A stretch of 43,605 bases of DNA from an uncultured Alistipes sp. (GCA_900541585.1 UQKD01000027.1:1-43605), one strand, 5' to 3'. Shown: positions 31,406 to 40,786, counted from the stretch's first letter. The notes: generated from the letters alone by a model not told the origin. Made by a program: numbers and translations.

Positions 31406-33856
31406 TTATACGAACAGGTTTACGTTTGCACGCTCGGCGCGTTCCATGTAGGTCGCCACGCCCCCGACGGTCACTTCGTCGAGCAGTTCCTCGCGTTTTA
31501 CGCCCATCACGTCCATCGACATCTGGCATGCGATGAACTCCACGCCGCTGTCGAGCGCCTGTCGGCGGAGCGATTCGAGCGAGTCGATGCCCTTGCGTTT
31601 CATGATGTGGCGCATCATCCGGTCGCCGATGCCCAGCATGCTCATCTTCGAAAGCCGGAGCCGGAGCGAACTGGACGGCAGCATCAGGCCGAACATACGT
31701 CCGAAAAAGTCCTTTTCGACTTTCGGTTTGGAGACCTTCTTGATGACGTTGAGTCCCCAGAAGGTGAAGAACACCGTCACCTTGCGTTCCGTCGCGGCGG
31801 CTCCGTTGGCCAGTACGAACGTGGCGAGGGCCTTGTCGAGGTCGTCGCTGAACAGAATGAGCGTCTTGCCCCTGTCGTCGCATGGCGTGGCGCCGTCGCA
31901 TGCCGCGGGCGAACCCTTCTCGATGACGACCGTGTAGCGGCCTTTCGACTCGCTGTTCGAGATCAGCCGGTTGCCCGTGGTGTTGCACCACGCCTGCGCG
32001 TCGCGGGCGAATCCCGGATCGGTCGCCACCATTTCGATACGCTCGCCGTCGGAGAGCGCGTCGACGGCCTGCCTGATCTTCATGACCGGGCCGGGGCACT
32101 GCAATCCGCAGGCGTCGATCTTCAGGGTTTTCACGAACCGGGCGGGACGCTGCGTGTCCGGGTCGGCGGTTTCGGGCTGTGCGGGGTGTGCCGCCGGGCG
32201 GTTTTCGACCGGGGCGGTAGCCGTGGAGTAGGTCCGGTAACCTCCCGAGAGGTTCTTCACCTGCCGGAATCCGTGTGCCGTCAGAATCCGCTGCGCCAGG
32301 TAGCCCCGCAGTCCGACGGCGCAGAAGATGTAAACGGCCTTGTCTTTGGGAATTTCGTCCAACCGGTCGCGAAGCTCTTCGAGCGGGATGTTCACCGCCC
32401 CGGGGATCGTTCCGAAGGCGTACTCCATCGGGGTGCGTACGTCGAGCAGGAAGCCGTCTCGGCACGCTGCATCCGTGATTTCGCGCCACGACACGACGGA
32501 CATCGCGCCGCTGACGATGTTCCCGGCGACGTATCCCGCAATGGCGATCGGGTCCTTGGCCGAGGAGAACGGCGGGGCGTAGCAGTGTTCCACCTCCGCC
32601 AGGTCGCGGACCGTCCCGCCGCGCTTGATGAGCAGCGCGATCTGGTCGATGCGTTTGTCCACGCCGTCGTAACCGACCGACTGCGCTCCGTAGAGGCGGC
32701 CGGTGCGGGGTTCGAACGTGAGTTTGATGGTCAGCGGAAGTGCGTCGGGGTAGTAGCCCGCGTGCGACGCCGAGTGCGTGGTCGAAGCGGCGTACTCGAT
32801 TCCCAGCTGCCGGAGCCGTTTCGCCGGGAGTCCCGTCGAGGCGACCGTCATGTCGAACACCTTGGCGATGGAGGTTCCGATGGCCCCTTCGTAGCGTGTC
32901 GTGTTGCCGAAAACCATGTTGTCGGCAACGATGCGTCCCTGCCGGTTGGCGGGGTTGGCCAGGTAGTTCAGCCACGGCTTTCCGGTGATCGGGTGCGGGA
33001 ACTCGATGGCGTCGCCCACGGCGTAGATGTCCTTCGCGGAGGTTTCGAGGTACTCGTCGACCCGGATTCCGCCCGTCTCGCCGATACGGATGCCGGCGGA
33101 TTCGGCGAGCGACGTTTCGGGGCGCACGCCGATCGAGAGGATGACGATGTCGGCCATGATCCGTTCCCCGCTTCTGAAGACGACAGCCACCTGTTCGCCC
33201 TGTTTTTCGAACCGCTCGACGCTCTGTTCCAGATACAGCGCCACGCCCTTTTGCAGCAGGTGCTGGTGGACGTGTGAGGCGATCGAGAAGTCGACGGGGG
33301 CCATGACCTGATTGCCCATCTCGATGATGGATACGTGTGCTCCGGTGCGGTGGAGGTTTTCGGCCATCTCCAGCCCGATGAATCCCGCGCCCACGACCAC
33401 GGCGCGCCCGATCCGGTGCGTGGCCATGTAGGTTTTGATACGGTCGGTGTCGTCCACGTTGCGGAGCGTGAAGATGCCTTCCGTGCCGATCCCTTGCAGC
33501 GGCGGCCGCACGGGCGACGCCCCGGGCGAGAGCAGCAGTTTGTCGTAGGGTTCCGTATAGGTCGATCCGTCGGCACGGCGCACCGTGACGGTTTTGGCCG
33601 CGGGGTCTACCGCCACGGCTTCGCTTTCGACACGCACGTTGATCCTGAACCGTGTGCCGAACGAGGTTGGGGTCTGAACGAAGAGTTTCTCGCGTTCGGC
33701 GATCGTGCCGCCGATGTAGTAGGGCAGTCCGCAGTTGGCGTAGGAGATGTAACGGCCCTTTTCGAGCAGGACGATTTCGGCGGTCTCGTCCGCCCTGCGA
33801 ATCCTTGCCGCCGCAGTAGCGCCGCCCGCAACGCCTCCGATGATGATGTGTTTCAT
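31406..33856 (-). CDS. CoA-disulfide reductase / rhodanese / TusA / DsrE four-module fusion
   Basis: An 816-residue cytosolic sulfur-trafficking enzyme. Residues 1-445 are an FAD/NAD(P)-binding CoA-disulfide or persulfide reductase (IIGGVAGG at 5-12, active C42 in YANCGLPYYIGG, second nucleotide site VVVGAGFIGLEMA, FAD motif IYAVGDAIE). Residues 453-545 are a rhodanese with catalytic C512 (FCAVGLRG). Residues 575-650 are a TusA/SirA sulfur carrier with C587 (CGLQCPGP). Residues 663-816 are a DsrE/DsrF-like domain with C777 (ACQMSMDVMG). The chain of reactive cysteines suggests persulfide passing from rhodanese to TusA and DsrE with reduction by the flavin domain; the direction is inferred. 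Its promoter is covered by an inverted repeat. Confidence 0.93.
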   Translation of the reverse strand: MKHIIIGGVAGGATAAARIRRADETAEIVLLEKGRYISYANCGLPYYIGGTIAEREKLFVQTPTSFGTRFRINVRVESEAVAVDPAAKTVTVRRADGSTYTEPYDKLLLSPGASPVRPPLQGIGTEGIFTLRNVDDTDRIKTYMATHRIGRAVVVGAGFIGLEMAENLHRTGAHVSIIEMGNQVMAPVDFSIASHVHQHLLQKGVALYLEQSVERFEKQGEQVAVVFRSGERIMADIVILSIGVRPETSLAESAGIRIGETGGIRVDEYLETSAKDIYAVGDAIEFPHPITGKPWLNYLANPANRQGRIVADNMVFGNTTRYEGAIGTSIAKVFDMTVASTGLPAKRLRQLGIEYAASTTHSASHAGYYPDALPLTIKLTFEPRTGRLYGAQSVGYDGVDKRIDQIALLIKRGGTVRDLAEVEHCYAPPFSSAKDPIAIAGYVAGNIVSGAMSVVSWREITDAACRDGFLLDVRTPMEYAFGTIPGAVNIPLEELRDRLDEIPKDKAVYIFCAVGLRGYLAQRILTAHGFRQVKNLSGGYRTYSTATAPVENRPAAHPAQPETADPDTQRPARFVKTLKIDACGLQCPGPVMKIRQAVDALSDGERIEMVATDPGFARDAQAWCNTTGNRLISNSESKGRYTVVIEKGSPAACDGATPCDDRGKTLILFSDDLDKALATFVLANGAAATERKVTVFFTFWGLNVIKKVSKPKVEKDFFGRMFGLMLPSSSLRLRLSKMSMLGIGDRMMRHIMKRKGIDSLESLRRQALDSGVEFIACQMSMDVMGVKREELLDEVTVGGVATYMERAERANVNLFV

Positions 33857-33914
33857 AGTGTGTTTTGTCTGATAATTTTCCCGGGTCGGAGTTTTTCCGT
33901 CGGAAACAGCACTG

Positions 33915-33946
33915 CGAAAGTATTAATTATTTTCCATTAAAACAAA
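33915..33946 (-). promoter_or_regulatory. Promoter of the sulfur-redox fusion
   Basis: Minus strand TTTG (33946-33943), 20-nt spacer, TACTTTCG (33922-33915), one mismatch to TAnnTTTG. The leader is about 50 nt. Confidence 0.6.
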
Positions 33947-33967
33947 TTTCCATTGGAAAATAATTAA
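33923..33967. promoter_or_regulatory. Palindromic operator over the redox-fusion promoter
   Basis: Perfect 14-bp inverted repeat TTAATTATTTTCCA (33923-33936) / TGGAAAATAATTAA (33954-33967) with a 17-nt centre. A third half-site TTTCCATT lies at 33947-33954, repeating 33931-33938. The repeat covers the spacer and -33 element, the position expected for a repressor. The regulator is unknown. Confidence 0.65.
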
Positions 33968-33999
33968 ATGGGGCTGACGAACGCAGAGCAAAGGGCAGT

Positions 34000-34170
34000 A
34001 TGCTTGACGGTGATCCGATGTTGGATTTTTCGGAAGTTTGTCAGATTCTGCATCAGAGTGAGCGTCAGGTTCGGCGCTATAGGGAACAATGCGGGCGCTG
34101 CCTCTCCGTCTCCATGTCGGGGACTATGTCTTCCAATGCAAATATTGCGATGAGGATTTTTACAGCTCCG
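34000..34170 (+). pseudogene. Frameshifted helix-turn-helix (excisionase-like) relic
   Basis: Frame 1 reads MLDFSEVCQILHQSERQVRRYREQ (from the ATG at 34018; written here only to show the helix-turn-helix), and after about 34090 the match continues in another frame as LPLRLHVGDYVFQ then CDEDFY. Together they resemble small MerR/excisionase-type DNA-binding proteins of Bacteroidetes mobile elements (helix-turn-helix, RRYRE, then an LP...G..Y.F wing). A single missing base explains the break. From 34171 to 34418 I see nothing recognisable. Confidence 0.45.
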
Positions 34171-34418
34171 AGGTCCTCACCTCACCCTCGACACGACCGT
34201 CCGATGCTCTGCACATCGTCCGCGGTGTATTTTGTCGATTTGTCTCTTGCCGGTATTACCGGCTTTTCGGAACGGTTCCCTTGCTTCCGCTTTCGGAATA
34301 TAATGTCCGCATCCGCAAGCGTCCGATAATTCGGGAATTCCTGTTTTTCGGGAGAGACGTACCTGATTTTAGTTAAATGCACCACAGGAGCAATGTGTAA
34401 AATACCCAAAAGTCGGGA

Positions 34419-34449
34419 TTGCCGTGCTTTTCCGGGGCGTTTACCTTTG
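34419..34449 (+). promoter_or_regulatory. Promoter of the xus operon
   Basis: TTG (34419-34421), 20-nt spacer, TACCTTTG (34442-34449), giving a leader of about 45 nt. I could not make out a convincing Fur box. Confidence 0.7.
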
Positions 34450-34500
34450 CAACACACAAAATGAAGAATCCGTTACGACACGGTTTCTGTTGCAAACAAA

Positions 34501-36945
34501 ATGTTCAAACACACACTTTTTCGAATTCTCACATTGCTGCTGGCGTTGGGCTGTGGCTTTTCGGCGGCGGCGCAAAATCCGGCCCGCGGCCATCACGGGC
34601 ATCGTCCGCTGTCTGTTCTCTCCGGACGGGTCGTAGCTGCGGACAGCACGGCTGCTGGTTTCGCTACCGTCTATCTGAAAGATACCAACTACGGGTGCTC
34701 AACCGACGATAAGGGGATTTATCACCTGAAAGCTCCGGCCGGAACCTACGAGCTGGTCGTGTCCGCCGTCGGTTTCGAACCCTATAAAAGTCGCGTGACT
34801 ATTGGCCGGGACGGCCGGAATCGCTATACTGTGGTTCTGAAACCTTCGGTCACGGAAGTCGAAGAGGTCGTCGTGACGGGCAGCGGAGTGAGCCGCATCC
34901 GCCGGTCGCCTTTCAATGCCGTAGCGTTGGACACCAAAGAGTTGCAGAACTCGACCAAGAGCTTGAGCGAAGCGCTGTCGCAGCTCCCGGGCATGAAACT
35001 CCGCGAATCGGGCGGCGTAGGTTCGGACATGCAGCTGATGCTGGACGGTTTCAGCGGGAAACACGTCAAGATATTTATCGACGGAGTTCCGCAGGAGGGT
35101 GCGGGAACGGCTTTCGACTTGAACAACATTCCGGTCAATTTCGCCGAGCGCATCGAGGTCTACAAGGGTGTAGTTCCCGTGGAGTTCGGGACCGACGCCA
35201 TCGGGGGCGTCGTGAATATCGTCACGAACAAGAACCGCCGCAGCTGGTTCGCAGACGCTGCCTATTCTTACGGGTCATTCAACACCCACCGTTCGTATGT
35301 CAATTTCGGACAGACTTTCAAGAGCGGTTTCATGTACGAGATCAACGCCTTCCAGAACTACTCCGACAACGATTATTACATCAACAACTGGGTGCGGGAG
35401 TTCGAAATCAAGGAGGACGGGTCGGTACACAAATTTCCGGTGGACGAAAACGACATCCGGCGTGTACGTCGTTTCAACGATGCGTTCCACAACGAGGTCG
35501 TGATGGGAAAGATCGGCTTCGTGGGCAAGAAATGGGCCGACAGGCTGGTGCTGGGTTTTTCGTACTCCGATTTCTACAAGGAGATTCAGACCGGCGTCTA
35601 TCAGGAGATCGTTTTCGGACAGAAACACCGCAAGGGACACTCTTTCGTGCCGTCGCTGGAGTACCGCAAACGTAATCTCCTGGTAGAGAATCTCGACCTG
35701 ACGGTGACTGCCAACTACAACCACAACATCACCAACAACATCGACACGGCGGCCCGCGCCTACAACTGGTACGGGCAGTATTACCCGACGGACAGCCGCG
35801 GCGAACAGTCGTTGCAGAACAGCGAATCGAAAAACACGAACTGGAACGCCACGCTGAACCTGAACTACCGCATCGGCCGGGCGCATTTCCTGACGTTCAA
35901 CCATGTCTTCAGCGATTTCCGGCGCAGGAGCCGCTCCTATGTGGGAACATCTTCCGTGCTGACCGATTTCGACATTCCGAAAATCACACGCAAGAACATC
36001 GGCGGACTCTCTTACCGTCTGATGCCGTCGGAGAGGTGGAACGCTTCGGCCTTCGTCAAATATTACCGCCAGTACAACGAGGGTCCGGTGTCGCAGAGCG
36101 CCGACGGTGTGGGCAACTACGTCAACCTCGAAAAACGGGTAGGTTCGTGTGGCTACGGAGCCGCCGGGACCTATCATATCCTGAAGGAGTTGCAGGCGAA
36201 ACTCTCCTACGAGAAGGCTTACCGCCTGCCGACTACCGACGAGCTGTTCGGCGACGAAGACCTCGAAGCCGGCAAGACCGACCTGAAGCCCGAAAAGAGC
36301 GACAATTTCAACTTCAACCTCAGCTATAACCGCTCGTTCGGACGGCACAATCTCTACATCGACGGCAGCCTGATCTACCGCAACACGAAGGACTACATCA
36401 AGCGCGGGCTGGGCAAGCACGGCAGTACGCAGTACGGTATCTACGAAAATCACGGGCATGTGAAAACCAAAGGGTATAATATCTCGGTGCGTTACGCCTT
36501 TGCACGGTGGTTCAATGTCGGGGGAACCTACAACAACATCAATACCCGTGATTACGAGAAGAACTGGACCGGAAATTCGCAGCAGGAGAGTATGCACTAC
36601 AAGGTCCGCCTGCCGAACATCCCTTACAGGTTCGCCAATATCGACGCCAGTTTCTTCTGGCACGACCTGTTCGCCAAAGGGAACACGCTGAGCATCACCT
36701 ACGACAGCTTCTGGTCGCACGAATTTCCGCTCAAATGGGAGAATATCGGCGACAAGGAGTCCAAAGCCTATGTGCCGGATCAGTTCTCGCACAACGTCGC
36801 CCTGTCGTATAGTCTGATGAACGGACGCTACAACCTTTCCGTCGAATGCCGCAACCTCACCGACGCGCGGCTGTACGACAATTTCAGTCTTCAGAAAGCC
36901 GGACGGGCTTTCTATTTCAAGGTGCGGGTGCATTTCGGCGATTGA
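34501..36945 (+). CDS. xusA: TonB-dependent receptor, XusA-like (siderophore-iron uptake)
   Basis: An 814-residue outer-membrane receptor. Signal peptide about 1-24, a carboxypeptidase-like regulatory domain (about 38-120: LSGRVVAADSTAAGFATVYL, DDKGIYHLKAPAGTYELVV), plug (about 125-235: VEEVVVTGSG, LSEALSQLPGMKLRESGG, IEVYKGVVPVEFGTDAIGG) and barrel. The order receptor, DUF4374 lipoprotein, PepSY membrane protein is that of the XusABC system, by which Bacteroides thetaiotaomicron takes iron from foreign siderophores. Assignment rests on that gene order more than on the receptor itself. It lies 27 nt upstream of xusB. Confidence 0.82.
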   Translation: MFKHTLFRILTLLLALGCGFSAAAQNPARGHHGHRPLSVLSGRVVAADSTAAGFATVYLKDTNYGCSTDDKGIYHLKAPAGTYELVVSAVGFEPYKSRVTIGRDGRNRYTVVLKPSVTEVEEVVVTGSGVSRIRRSPFNAVALDTKELQNSTKSLSEALSQLPGMKLRESGGVGSDMQLMLDGFSGKHVKIFIDGVPQEGAGTAFDLNNIPVNFAERIEVYKGVVPVEFGTDAIGGVVNIVTNKNRRSWFADAAYSYGSFNTHRSYVNFGQTFKSGFMYEINAFQNYSDNDYYINNWVREFEIKEDGSVHKFPVDENDIRRVRRFNDAFHNEVVMGKIGFVGKKWADRLVLGFSYSDFYKEIQTGVYQEIVFGQKHRKGHSFVPSLEYRKRNLLVENLDLTVTANYNHNITNNIDTAARAYNWYGQYYPTDSRGEQSLQNSESKNTNWNATLNLNYRIGRAHFLTFNHVFSDFRRRSRSYVGTSSVLTDFDIPKITRKNIGGLSYRLMPSERWNASAFVKYYRQYNEGPVSQSADGVGNYVNLEKRVGSCGYGAAGTYHILKELQAKLSYEKAYRLPTTDELFGDEDLEAGKTDLKPEKSDNFNFNLSYNRSFGRHNLYIDGSLIYRNTKDYIKRGLGKHGSTQYGIYENHGHVKTKGYNISVRYAFARWFNVGGTYNNINTRDYEKNWTGNSQQESMHYKVRLPNIPYRFANIDASFFWHDLFAKGNTLSITYDSFWSHEFPLKWENIGDKESKAYVPDQFSHNVALSYSLMNGRYNLSVECRNLTDARLYDNFSLQKAGRAFYFKVRVHFGD

Positions 36946-36972
36946 TACACTATCAACTAAAAACAGATAATT

Positions 36973-38355
36973 ATGAAACACAAGTATTTTGTATGGGCCT
37001 TGATGGCCGCATTCTGCATGGGCGGTGCGCTGACCTCGTGCACCGATGACGACGAGGGAACGAACGGCAATCCGCCCGTCGATTGGGACGAAGCGTATGT
37101 CATTGCCGCCACGGTGGACGACGCCAGCTATCTGGTCGTTTCCCAGTCGCTCGACGAAGGGAGCGTGAGCACCGTGGGACAGGGTACGGAAGTAATCGAA
37201 GGAACCTACTGGGTGTTCAAAGACAACAAATATGTTTTCGCACTGGTCTATAATAAGGGCGGCGCCGGAACGGGAGCTTCCTACTACCTGAACAACGCCG
37301 GCAAGCCGGCGAAGAAGTACACCTACGAATACAACCGTATCACCACCTACGGCACCTGGGGCGATAACGTCATCACCGCGTCCACGGGCGATTCGACCGA
37401 AAAGGACGGTGACGACGTGGCGCAGGCCCTGTTGTTCAACTATCTCGACGCTTCGACCGGATCGCAGACGGAGAGCGCCGTGCTGGCCGAGAATTTTCTG
37501 GGCAACGGCGAGAAGGTGACTTTCGCGGGTATCGTCGAGGCCAACGGCAAACTCTACACCTCGGTCGTACCGATGGGCATGAGCAAATACGGCATCAAGA
37601 AGTGGCCGGAGAAAGTGACCGACCGGGACCTGATAACGACCAAGGACGGCGGCTCGGGCAGCGGAGCCTATACGGCCGGCGTAATCCCCTCGACGCAGTA
37701 CCCGGACGAGGCTTACGTCGCCATTTACAGCGGGGACAATTTCGACGAGACGCCCGTTATCGTCAAGACAGACAAGATCGGTTTTGCCAGCGGCCGCATG
37801 CGTTCGCAGTATTATCAGACCATCTGGGCCGCAGACAACGGCGACCTGTATGTCTTCTCTCCGGGTTACGGGCGCACGTTCACGTCGTCCGACGATCTGA
37901 AGAAAGTGACGGGCACACTGCCTTCGGGCGTAGTGCGCATCAAGAAGGGCGAAACGGCGTTCGACCCCTCTTATTATGTGAATTTCGAGGAGATCGGGAC
38001 ACGGCATCCGATCTTCCGCTGCTGGCACATAACGGAAGATTACTTCCTGCTCCAGCTCTACTCCGACGGTGTCGAGGGCATGATGAGCGGCACGAGCGCC
38101 GTTACCGACGAACTTGCCGTCTTCAAGGCCGAGGAGAAGACCATCACGCCGGTGACGGGATTCCCTGCCGATCTGGCCGGGTTCGGCGGCGAACCTTACG
38201 GCGAGAACGGCAATGCCTACATCGCCGTCACGGTGACGGGCGGCGACAGGCCTGCATTCTACAAGATCGACGTGAAGACCGGTCGGGCGACCAAGGGTCT
38301 TACGGTCGAGGCCGATGCCATCAGTACGGCCGGCAAACTCTCCATACAGCGCTAA
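36973..38355 (+). CDS. xusB: DUF4374 surface lipoprotein, XusB-like
   Basis: A 460-residue lipoprotein with lipobox LTSC (cysteine near residue 24) followed by acidic residues (TDDDEG) as in surface-exposed Bacteroidetes lipoproteins. The body matches DUF4374, a beta-propeller-like fold: [49 protein letters not shown] and [10 protein letters not shown]. In XusABC this protein captures the ferric siderophore at the surface and hands it to the receptor. It is 27 nt from xusA and 6 nt from xusC. Confidence 0.85.
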   Translation: MKHKYFVWALMAAFCMGGALTSCTDDDEGTNGNPPVDWDEAYVIAATVDDASYLVVSQSLDEGSVSTVGQGTEVIEGTYWVFKDNKYVFALVYNKGGAGTGASYYLNNAGKPAKKYTYEYNRITTYGTWGDNVITASTGDSTEKDGDDVAQALLFNYLDASTGSQTESAVLAENFLGNGEKVTFAGIVEANGKLYTSVVPMGMSKYGIKKWPEKVTDRDLITTKDGGSGSGAYTAGVIPSTQYPDEAYVAIYSGDNFDETPVIVKTDKIGFASGRMRSQYYQTIWAADNGDLYVFSPGYGRTFTSSDDLKKVTGTLPSGVVRIKKGETAFDPSYYVNFEEIGTRHPIFRCWHITEDYFLLQLYSDGVEGMMSGTSAVTDELAVFKAEEKTITPVTGFPADLAGFGGEPYGENGNAYIAVTVTGGDRPAFYKIDVKTGRATKGLTVEADAISTAGKLSIQR

Positions 38356-38361
38356 AAGACG

Positions 38362-39507
38362 ATGAAAAGGTTCTTTGCGAAGGTTCATCTCTGGCTGTCC
38401 ATCCCGCTCGGCATCCTCGTATCGGTCATTTGCCTAAGCGGTGCAGCGCTTGTCTTCGAGCAGGAGATCACCCGTGCGCTCGATCCGCAGCTCTACCGGG
38501 TCACACCGCCTGCGGGCATTCGGCCGCTGCCGCCTTCGCAGTTGGCAGCGCGTATTCGGGAGCAGGTGCCCGATTCACTGAAACTCTCCGCCCTGCAACT
38601 GTCGGGTGATCCCCGGAAAACCTGCATGGCGAGTTTCAAGGGCGCGGGACGCCGGACGTTAAGCGTGGATCCCTATACCGGCGAGGTGAACGGATGGACG
38701 AAAAGCCATGCGTTTTTCCAGACGACGCGCGAACTCCATCGCTGGCTGATGGATGCCCCGGCGGCAAAGGGGCAGAAGTCGGTCGGCAAAGCGGTAGTGG
38801 GTGTAACTACGCTGCTGCTGGTCGTAATTCTCGTAAGCGGTCTTGTGATTTGGATTCCCCGTACCCGCAAAGCGCTGAAACACCGGCTGAAAGTGTCGTG
38901 CAACAAAGGTTGGCGGCGATTCTGGTACGACAGCCATGTGGCGCTGGGGTTCTATGCCGCTCTGTTCCTGCTGGTGATGGCCCTGACAGGGCTTACCTGG
39001 TCGTTCGGCTGGTATCGCAAGGCCGCCTATTCGCTCTTCGGGGGCGGAACGCAGCAGACTGCGGCCGCGCATGCTCCGGCGAAAGGAAATCCGGGCCAGG
39101 ATGTACGCGGCGGACATGGCGGCAGGGGTGCGGAAACTGAAAGGCAATCCGACTACGCCGTGTGGGACAATGTGCTGGACGGGTTGAAAGCACAGTATCC
39201 CGTGTATAAGACGATTACGCTGAACGAGCGGAGCGCGCAGATCGCTCCCGATCCGCATACGTCGATGCGTCGCACCGATACGGCGCAGTTCGATCCGTGC
39301 GACGGACGTATCGGGGAGATCGTCCGCTATCGGGACACACCCCGTTCACAAACCCTGCGCGGGTGGTTCTACGCTTTCCACACCGGGTCATGGGGTGGAA
39401 CGGTGACCAAGATCATCTATTTCCTGAGCGCTCTGATCGGCGGTACGCTTCCGCTTACGGGTTATTACCTGTGGTTGAAGAAAAAGCGCCGAACTGCTAA
39501 AGAATGA
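38362..39507 (+). CDS. xusC: PepSY-domain inner-membrane protein, XusC-like
   Basis: A 381-residue PepSY-TM protein. Helix 1 at about 12-34 (LSIPLGILVSVICLSGAALVF) is followed by a periplasmic PepSY domain (about 60-115). Helices follow near 145-170, 190-215 and 350-372, with the conserved WIPRTRKALKHRLKVSCNKGWRRFWYDSHVALGFYA region. Related proteins are thought to reduce or release iron from siderophores or to work at the inner membrane. It is the last gene of the operon, closed by a strong terminator. Confidence 0.85.
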   Translation: MKRFFAKVHLWLSIPLGILVSVICLSGAALVFEQEITRALDPQLYRVTPPAGIRPLPPSQLAARIREQVPDSLKLSALQLSGDPRKTCMASFKGAGRRTLSVDPYTGEVNGWTKSHAFFQTTRELHRWLMDAPAAKGQKSVGKAVVGVTTLLLVVILVSGLVIWIPRTRKALKHRLKVSCNKGWRRFWYDSHVALGFYAALFLLVMALTGLTWSFGWYRKAAYSLFGGGTQQTAAAHAPAKGNPGQDVRGGHGGRGAETERQSDYAVWDNVLDGLKAQYPVYKTITLNERSAQIAPDPHTSMRRTDTAQFDPCDGRIGEIVRYRDTPRSQTLRGWFYAFHTGSWGGTVTKIIYFLSALIGGTLPLTGYYLWLKKKRRTAKE

Positions 39508-39528
39508 TTCGTTTCTTCAGTTAAACGG

Positions 39529-39561
39529 ATGGAGCCGGTCGGGATATTCGACCGGCTCCAT
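39529..39561. terminator. Terminator of the xus operon
   Basis: Perfect 13-bp stem ATGGAGCCGGTCG / CGACCGGCTCCAT with a 7-nt loop. Confidence 0.88.
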
Positions 39562-39617
39562 TGTATAATTTTCACTATCGCCGCACTTGGGACATACTCT
39601 TCGTTGAGCGAAATGCC

Positions 39618-40345
39618 CTACAGCGGGCAGCGGTCAATGTTGTTGTCGGGATAGGCCGTGGCAAGCTCGGTCTTGAACACTTCGCCCTTCATCATGTTCT
39701 GCGAGAGGCCGTTCTTAATGCCCTGCTTCTCGTATACGTCCGAAACGGCGGGCAACAGCGGGTCGTCTTCGCGCAAAATCAGCGCGTGGTCGAAATTTTT
39801 CAGCTCGTTCCAAGCCGTTTTCTGAATCTCGTTACAAGGGAATACCATGTTTACCCCTTCGTTGACTGTGTCCTCGACCTCGATGGTCAGGACGCCCGTG
39901 TAGCCGCGAAGATACTGGGCCTCGCCCTTGAAACCGTAAAAGCGGTGTGCGTACTGCAAGTCGAATTCTCGATATCGGCAGCGGGTTATGTTGCGGTTCT
40001 CCAGATACTGCCGGATTAGGCGGACCAGCTCCGCATCGTTGTAAACCATGATTCGTCCTCCGTCGAACAGGTGGTGATGTTCGTGCACCGTGATGTCGTA
40101 GTTGCATTTGCCCGTTTCGAGATGGCATGCCAGCGACAGATACCGGCCTTGCAGAACGAGTCGAGGACCCGATGGATCGTCGAGAGCGTCATTGCCTTGT
40201 CTTTTGACTGAACTTTGGCTATGATGACTTCGATCGGTGCATGGCGCAGTTCCATATGGCCTCGTAGACAGCCCTTCGTCGGGGTGCCAGTTTCAGTCCC
40301 GCTTTGCGTATCGTATCTGTTGTCTTTATCTGTCGCTTGTATTGC
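39618..40345 (-). pseudogene. Broken Fur/PerR-family regulator
   Basis: Three frames on the minus strand together read like one Fur protein. The first has RKAGLKLAPRRRAVYEAI. A base is then lost near 40256, and the frame continues MELRHAPIEVIIAKVQSKDK and TLSTIHRVLDSFCKAGIC. A second base is lost near 40134, followed by HLETGKCNYDITVHEHHHLF and VRLIRQYLENRNI. The winged-helix and HEHHH metal-site signatures of the family are all present. After the Fur end the last frame runs on for about 100 residues I do not recognise (to the stop at 39618). Unless these are sequencing errors, the gene is dead. It lies convergent with the xus iron operon. Confidence 0.72.
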
Positions 40346-40480
40346 GCTGCACACGGGGAGAAGCACGCTGTGTGCCTGACAATAGGGATGTGCTTTGTAG
40401 CGGTCCAGAATCTTTCGAGCTTCCTCCAGCAAGGGAATGTTACACATGTTTTTGGTTTTCTGCCGCGCCTTTCGAATCCA
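40346..40480 (-). pseudogene. Tyrosine integrase fragment
   Basis: A 45-residue scrap, WIRKARQKTK then IPLLEEARKILDRYKAHPYC and LLPVCS. It aligns with the catalytic-domain stretch of the integrase at 1979 (WIDTRRDKTK, VPLLDIPRAILERY). It has no start or catalytic C-terminus and runs directly into the broken Fur gene, so it is the scar of an older insertion and deletion. Confidence 0.65.
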
Positions 40481-40563
40481 TTCCGGACAATGCCCGGGGC
40501 ACCGAATAGGCCACGGCCAAACTGCTTTAAACAACTCTTTCTTGCGTATGTATAAAAACAAGA

Positions 40564-40594
40564 AAGCCTTATAAACGATTCGTTTACAAGGCTT
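40564..40594. repeat. Near-perfect 15-bp inverted repeat
   Basis: AAGCCTTATAAACGA / TCGTTTACAAGGCTT (14 of 15 bp paired) around a single central base. On the minus strand it is followed by a T-rich tract, so it may be a terminator; its place at the edge of the second element also makes it a candidate recombination site. Confidence 0.55.
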
Positions 40595-40732
40595 CGTTGT
40601 TTTGTTCCATCGAACTCTGCGGTGCGTAGGGGACTATAACCTATAAAATCTTGAAACATCGCAAATGTGCAAATATCTGTTAATAAACAGTATATTGCGA
40701 GTTGTGCGGTATTTGAATTTCATAAGATATCT

Positions 40733-40763
40733 TTTGATATTTCAAAAATTGGGTGTATATTTG
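40733..40763 (+). promoter_or_regulatory. Promoter of the second integrase
   Basis: TTTG (40733-40736), 19-nt spacer, TATATTTG (40756-40763). This is a full consensus promoter 23 nt before the ATG. Confidence 0.8.
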
Positions 40764-40786
40764 GGTGTTGATTTGATAGCTACACT

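Noticed and set aside
35275..38388. 1037-codon minus-strand frame opposite xusA and xusB
   Set aside because: Antisense shadow of two well-supported genes with no recognisable domains.
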